A stretch of 64,000 nt of DNA, taken from Anodontia alba (taxonomy: Eukaryota; Mollusca; Bivalvia; Lucinida; Lucinidae). Where the stretch lies: NCBI GenBank assembly GCA_964016985.1, contig OZ024825.1, forward strand, positions 32,642,057-32,706,056, given 5' to 3'. Below are positions 50,501 to 58,792 of this stretch, piece after piece. Positions within the stretch are counted from its first letter, which is position 1, and each line of letters opens with the position of its first letter. A program made the translations under genes and the position numbers. The notes below the pieces were generated by a model. The model ran no database searches. It saw only the letters and a list, made by a program, of their open reading frames with translations, and was not told the origin of the DNA.

Positions 50501-51296
50501 ACCCCTATAAGTGCACAGTTAAGCAGTTTTGTAGTCTGTAGGTTTCAGACCATGTATCTACTTTTTTTTTAAAACCTTTGTTGTTGATACCCATTTGAAT
50601 TGCCTCAACAAGCTGAAGCAATTCAAATGAGTGCCAACAGCATTATGCTTTTATAAAATCAGAAAAATATTGCATAAGTACCATTAAATATGCCCCTCAT
50701 GAAGTTCTCTGCTGATCTTTCTTTAAAGTGTACCTGTATTAGGAGGATATTTTACTATAAGTTTTTCTAGTGATGTTTGAAAAAACTTAAGTCACAGTGT
50801 AGTAATTAGGGCAAATATGGTATCATAGTTACCATAAATAATCAGAGACCTAAACTCCTGAGAGTATGTTGTTTTTTTTTGTTTTGTTTTTTTTCTTAAT
50901 TTGAACAAGTCTTTATTTTACCTCCTGTGATGTGTCATAAAAACATGCTAGGTGAATAGCAAGCAAGGCAGACCTTGATAAAATTTCTTCAGGACTAGTT
51001 TGGTCTGAGTCAGCACTGTTTAAACCAGTCATCTCTGTCCAAAGATCTTGGGTTAATATAATGTAAATTGCTGGATGAGTGACAAATAGTGTAAACCCTG
51101 ATCAGCCTCTCTGGCCATTAGCAGCTGATTTGGATCTGCTCTGTTTGCTTAGGCCAGTCTTACCAACTACTTATTTTGTAAATACTATAATTTTTTTTTC
51201 TATTTCTGCAGCAAAAAAAAAGTAACAGCAATAATAAGGTCAGTGAATTCATTGTTATAACTGCCTCCAACTATATTTTTGCAGAGAAATTGTTAA

Positions 51297-51327
<31 letters not shown>

Positions 51328-54300
51328 GAGCCAGCATTGTTGTTAAAAACAAGATCTGGATAGAGACCATACTTTAAGTGTTTTACAACCATTTCAGTTC
51401 ATACAACATCCAGGGACACAGCCATCAGACAAGCTACACCTGACAATCTCGGCCAGAACCATGCAACACCTGGCAGCTGTTGTATTCTACCTACGTCAGA
51501 ATCTGCTGCAGTACCTTCATACACCCAACTATACAGACTCAAATCCTGAAACCCATTTTCTGGTAATTTCTATATTTTTCTGGTAATTTCTATATTTACA
51601 TTCTGAATCAGGGCTTGCAAAAAATGCCGGTCCATAAGTTCCAAAACCAAATTTTTCTAACCTGGATGATTGCAATCCCAGAAGGAAATGAAAAAGTCGG
51701 CAGAAAAATATTTTGCTGTCTCTGAAAATTGAACATGAATATTATAAAACTTATTTTCTGGAGCTCCAAAATACCCTGAAAAATTACACACTGATCTTTT
51801 TTGGACTGGTCCATTTGGTAAAATAGGTAAGAAAATGAATTTATCTATATTGGTTTCATTGATACTCACTCATGGGATCCAGACAGGTGGTCATTTGATT
51901 GACATGTGAACAAACAATAGAGGCAATAAACATATTTAGCTTTATTAGTCATGCCCAACATCATTTTCATAAGTGGGTATTAAATCTCGTCTCTTGCATT
52001 AGAAGGAAATGATAAAACAAAAACAAAAAATGGATCTACTTTCAGGGGATACAACTCTGTCAAAATTGTTTTTTTTTTCCCTCTGATCGTGGTCTAGTCT
52101 AAAAGGAAAGAATTTGCTGTCCATTGTGTTATTGGATACACATCAGATACAGATCGCTTTATTCTAAAAGTGCTTATCTCTCTTTCTAAAGGGGAGATCA
52201 CTCTAGCAGAAAAGTATTTGCTTCCCAGGCATATGACTCCCTTGTCATAAGTATGGAGAAGGGAGGAAAATATACTTTCTGGTCAGTGTCAACTACCTTG
52301 AAGATGTAACAATAATTATTCATCATAATTTGTTATTCAAGATTTCAGATCATTTGCATTAAAACTGAAAAAAAGAAAGTTGTACAAAGTACTTGATGAG
52401 GATGAATTGAGATAAGGTTTAAGCAAACTTAGTGAAATTTATAATAGGGATCAAGCATGGTTTTTCATGCATTAACATTCGCCAGGTCCCGTGGGAGATG
52501 TTGAAAACCGAGGCCAAAGGCCTCAGTTTTCAACACCTCCCAAGGCACCTGGCGAATGTTAGTGCACTGAAAAACCATGTTCGATCGCTATTATTGCATA
52601 AAAACTGAAAATGTTATACTTTTCGCGTTATTTCTTGCACTATTTTGTTTTGCCTTTTCACCAATGTCGCATGAACACTATTTCCACGTACTATGCTTGT
52701 TCTAGGGCAGGGCAGTACACATCTTGTGGCGGCAGCAGTTCTGTGGCCCCGGTACAAGCATATTGAAAGATGTATAGCTGTGCATTAACAACGCATGATT
52801 TGCCTTGTTAATACATGGCTTTTCATCGGTTAATGCACCGCTGTTAATAACGTGCGGCACTGCTTTTTATGCAATAATTGTTTGATAATGTTTCCTATTT
52901 GTTTTAATCCAGGATACATTTGATGGTAAACTTCAACCAATACCTGCAGATCAAGTTTTCTTGTACATCACACCCCATATTGCCAGCAAGATAGGTGAGT
53001 ACTGTATTTACCCTATTCAAATAGACAGGCTGAGCAAACAGTGTAGACCCAGATCAAATTATCAAATGGATCAGGGTCCACAATGTTTGCCATTCCATTG
53101 CAACAATTTAGATACCTCATCAAGATGTGAAATAGACTTGTTCAAATTTTAGGATATGTATGGTAAACAGTAATGGCATCTGAATATTTAGCATATTTGT
53201 GTTAGATTGTGTATAGAGGTTGAAACTTGAAGATAAACCCATTTGAACCAAAATGTTTACCATAATTACTTACAGTCTGATTCCCCATTGTGGACATGCA
53301 TTTCAGGGTCAGTTGTTCAAAGCGTCTTTAGCTTAACAAGCGCATTAGTGGTCAAAATGTTGACTGTTCTAGTAAGTACAATATCTAATTCACAGGTATT
53401 TTTGCTGAGAAAATGTGAGTAGCTAGCAAAAATATTAGCGTATATGCCATGTTTGATGATCAAAGATTTAACGATATGTTAACTAATGACATCGTTAGAT
53501 TTGAACAACTGGGCCCAGGTCTTTGTGCTATATGGTTCTCAGAAAAAATTGCACCTTCTGTAGACAAAAGATAAAATATAATTTTGCATACTGGTATACA
53601 TTTATTTCTTTACAGGTAACAATGAGAAAGTCATCAAAATATTTTAGGTGTCTTTTCAATCTTTTGTTAATTGCCTTGTCTGGCACAATGAAACATTATG
53701 CATGTATTTTAATTGAGCAAAGAGTCCTTTACTAACATATATGTACAGACAAATATCCCAGCTAAATATGCACATTAGATGCAACACAGTCTGATCAGCA
53801 TATATTTACAGAGAAAAAGCCCAGCTCAGTATGCACATTAGATGCCACACAGTCTGATCAGCCATTCTCTGTTGATATACTCTACAGATTCTGATGGTTC
53901 AGTATGCACATTAGATGCCACACAGTCTGATCAGCCATTCTCTGTTGATATACTCTTACAGATTCTGATGGCTCAGTATGCACATTAGATGCCACACAGT
54001 CTGATCAGCCATTCTCTGTTGATATACTCTAACAGATTCTGATGGCTCAGTATGCACATTAGATGCCACACAGTCTGATCAGCCATTCTCTGTTGATATA
54101 CTCTACAGATTCTGATGGCTCAGTATGCACATTAGATGCCACACAGTCTGATCAGCCATTCTCTGTTGATATACTCTTACAGATTCTGATGGCTCAGTAT
54201 GCACATTAGATGCCACACAGTCTGATCAGCCATTCTCTGTTGATATACTCTACAGATTCTGGTGGCTCAGTATGCACATTAGATGCCACACAGTCTGATC

Positions 54301-57300
54301 AGCCATTCTCTGTTGATATACTCTTACAGATTCTGATGGCTCAGTATGCACATTAGATGCCACACAGTCTGATCAGCCATTGTCTGTTGATATACTCTTA
54401 CAGATTCTGATGGCTCAGTATTCACATTAGATGCCACACAGTCTGATCAGCCATTCTCTGTTGATATACTCTACAGATTCTGATGGCTCAGTATGCACAT
54501 TAGATGTCACACAGTCTGATCAGCCATTCTCTTGTGATATACTTTTACAGATTCTGATGGCTCAGTATTCACATTAGATGCCACACAGTCTGATCAGCCA
54601 TTCTCTGTTGATATACTCTTACAGATTCTGATGGCTCAGTATGCACATTAGATGTCACACAGTCTGATCAGCCATTCTCTTGTGATATACTCTTACAGAT
54701 TCTGATGGCTCAGTATGCACATTAGATGCCACACAGTCTGATCAGCCATTCTCTGTTGATATACTCTATAGATTCTGATGGCTCAATATGCACATTAGAT
54801 GCCATGCAGTCTGATTAGCCATTCTCTGGTGATATAGTCTACAGATTCTGATGGCTCAGTATGCACATTAGATGCCACACAGTCTGATCAGCCATTCTCT
54901 GTTGATATACTCTACAGATTCTGATGGCTCAATATGCACATTAGAAGCCATGCAGTCTGATCAGCCATTCTCTGTTGATATACTCTACAGATTCTGATGG
55001 ATCAATATGCACATTAAATACCCCACAGTCTGATCAGCCATTCTCTGTTGATATACTCTTACAGATTCTGATGGCTCAATATGCACATTAGATGCCCCAC
55101 AGTCTGATTAGCCATTCTCTGTTGATATACTCTACAGATACTGATGGCTCAATATGCACAGTAGATGCCACACAGTCTGATCAGCCATTCTCTGTTGATA
55201 TACTCTTACAGATTCTGATGGCTCAGTATGCACATTAGATGCCACACAGTCTGATCAGCCATTCTCTGTTCATATACTCTACAGATACCGATGGCTCAAT
55301 ATGCACATTAATTGCCCCACAGTCTGATCAGCCATTCTCTGTTGATATACTCTTACAGATTCTGATGGCTCAGTATGCACATTAGATGCCACACAGTCTG
55401 ATCAGCCATTCTCTGTTCATATACTCTACAGATACTGATGGCTCAATATGCACATTAGATGCCACACAGTCTGATCAGCCATTCTCTGTTGATATACTCT
55501 ACAGATTCTGATGGCTCAGTATGCACATTAGATGTCACACAGTCTGATCAGCCATTCTCTGTTGATATACTCTACAGATTCTGATGGCTCAGTATGCACA
55601 TTAGATGCTACACAGTCTGATCAACCATTCTCTGTTGATATACCCTTACAGATTCTGATGGCTCAGTATGCAAATTTGATGCCATGCAGTCTGATCAGCC
55701 ATTCTCTGTTGATATACTCTATAGATTCTGATGGCTCAGTATGCACATTGGATGCCACACAGTCTGATCAGCCATTCTCTGTTGATATACTCTACAGATT
55801 CTGATGGCTCAGTATGCACATTAGATGCCACACAGTCTGATTAGCCATTCTCTGTTGATATACTCTACCGATTCTGATGGCTCAGTATGCACATTAGATG
55901 CCACACAGTCTGATCAGCCATTCTCTGTTGATATACTCTTACAGATTCTGATGGCTCAGTATGCACATTAGATGCCACACAGTCTGATCAGCCATTCTCT
56001 GTTGATATACTCTACAGATTCTGATGGCTCAATATGCACATTAGATGCCCCACAGTCTGATCAGCCATTCTCTGTTGATATACTCTTACAGATTCTGATG
56101 GCTCAGTATGCACATTAGATGTCACACAGTCTGATCAGCCATTCTCTATTGATAAACTCTACAGATTCTGATGGCTCAATATGCACATTAGATGCCCCAC
56201 AGTCTGATCAGCCATTCTCTGTTGATATACTCTTACAGATTCTGATGTCTCAGTATGCACATTAGATGTCACACAGTCTGATCAGCCATTCTCTGGTGAT
56301 ATAGTCTACAGATTCTGATGGCGCAGTATGCACATTAGATGTCACACAGTCTGATCAGCCATTCTCTGTTGATATACTCTACAGATTCTGATGGCTCAAT
56401 ATGCACATTAGATGCCCCACAGTCTGATCAGCCATTCTCTGTTGATATACTCTTACAGATTCTGATGGCTCAGTATGCACATTAGATGTCACACAGTCTG
56501 ATCAGCCATTCTCTGGTGATATAGTCTACAGATTCTGATGGCTCAGTATGCACATTAGATGCCACACAGTCTGATCAGCCATTCTCTGTTGATATACTCT
56601 ACAGATTCTGATGGCTCAGTATGCACATTAGATGCCACACAGTCTGATCAGCCATTCTCTGTTGATATACTCTTACAGATTCTGATGGCTCAGTATGCAC
56701 ATTAGATGTCACACAGTCTGATCAGCCATTCTCTGTTGATATACTCTACCGATTCTGATGGCTCAGTATGCACATTAGATGCCACACAGTCTGATCAGCC
56801 ATTCTCTGTTGAAATACTCAACAGATTCTGATGGCTCAGTATGCACATTAGATGCCACACAGTCTGATCAGCTATTCTCTGTTGATATACTATTACAGAT
56901 TCTGATGGCCCAGTATGCACATTAGATGTCACACAGTCTGATCAGCCATTCTCTCGTGATATACTCTACAGATACTGATGGCTCAATATGCAAATTTGAT
57001 GCCACACAGTCTGATCAGCCATTCTCTGTTGATATACTCTTACAGATTCTGATGGCTCAGTATGCACATTAGATGCCACACAGTCTGATCAGCCATTCTC
57101 TGTTGATATACTCTTACAGATTCTGATGGCTCAGTATGCACATTAGATGTCACACAGTCTGATCAGCCATTCTCTGTTGATATACTCTACCGATTCTGAT
57201 GGCTCAGTATGCACATTAGATGCCACACAGTCTGATCAGCCATTCTCTGTTGATATACTCAACAGATTCTGATGGCTCAGTATGCACATTAGATGCCACA

Positions 57301-58761
57301 CAGTCTGATCAGCTATTCTCTGTTGATATACTCTTACAGATTCTGATGGCTCAGTATGCACATTAGATGTCACACAGTCTGATCAGCCATTCTCTTGTGA
57401 TATACTCTACAGATACTGATGGCTCAATATGCAAATTTGATGCCATGCAGTCTGATCAGCCATTCTCTGTTGATATACTCTATAGATTCTGATGGCTCAG
57501 TATGCACATTAGATGTCACACAGTCTGATCAGCCATTCTCTTGTGATATACTCTACAGATACTGATGGCTCAAAATGCACATTAGATGCCACACAGTCTG
57601 ATCAGCCATTCTCTTGTGATATACTCTACAGATACTGATGGCTCAATATGCACATTAGATGCCACACAGTCTGATCAGCCATTCTCTGTTGATATACTCT
57701 ACAGAATCTGATGGCTCAGTATGCACATTAGGTGTCACACAGTCTGATCAGCTATTCTCTTGTGATATACTCTTACAGATTCTGATGGCTCAGTATGCAC
57801 ATTAGATGTCACACAGTCTGATCAGCTATTCTCTTGTGATATACTCTTACAGATTCTGATGGCTCAGTATGCACATTAGATGCCACACAGTCTGATCAGC
57901 CATTCTCTGTTGATATACTCTATAGATTCTGGGGATTTGTAAGAAGATAACAAAGCCTCTGATCAGATTGCACAAAAATGCAGGCTGACCTGGGCCTTTG
58001 TTTCATACATATAAGTTCCAATATCTCAAGACACAGCTTATAATATGTATAAAAGTAGGCATAGGCATAGCACCCATTATGCACATCACTCATGTGCATA
58101 AGGAAAATTATTTGCAATAAACAGAGATCACCTAAAATAAAATATTCCTTCAGGAGCAAATTCTTTCCTTTAACAGTAGCCCCTATGTTGGAAGCAATAT
58201 TAGGGAGAATATCTTTTTCAAGATTTTTCCTGGGAGTGAATAAAAATAATTCCATTCTGGCATTGCCTATGAGACAGTGTATGAAATTGTATCTATTACA
58301 GGTATTGCAGTAGTCAGTCTGGGTCTGGTGGATGGGAAAGGGCACCAGGTACCCCTGCTTCAGTGCCCTCCTCCCTCCAGTCATGGGTATGAGGACATAG
58401 ACACTGAGACAGACCTGGAATCTTGTATATCTACACAGGTTTATGATCTCAAACCCGATTCAAAGAAACCAGGTAACACTTCTTAACCCTTAAAGCACCA
58501 TTCAGAATTGCTGCAGACGACATCCTCAAATATTTTTGTATTTTTCTGAGCAAATAAGACAACATTTCATGTGAATTGTCTCCTAGGCAGACTTTTCACA
58601 TAAAATCATAAATTATCAAGCCTAATTTTCTTGCAAAAGTAAAAAATACCACAAAAAAAACAACAACAAACAAACATAGCATATCTACTGCTAACTGAGT
58701 CTGGCTGGTTGGTGCCTCAACCCTTTAAGAGCAAATCACAACTGCAGCAGACGACATTTTG

Positions 58762-58792
<31 letters not shown>

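Noticed and set aside
53745..57930. CRISPR-like look of a regularly repeated array
   Set aside because: Whole units repeat with no variable spacers, and the setting is a eukaryotic intron.
57920..58384. Reverse-strand open frame of 154 codons
   Set aside because: It spans the satellite edge, a MITE fragment and the antisense of exon 23.
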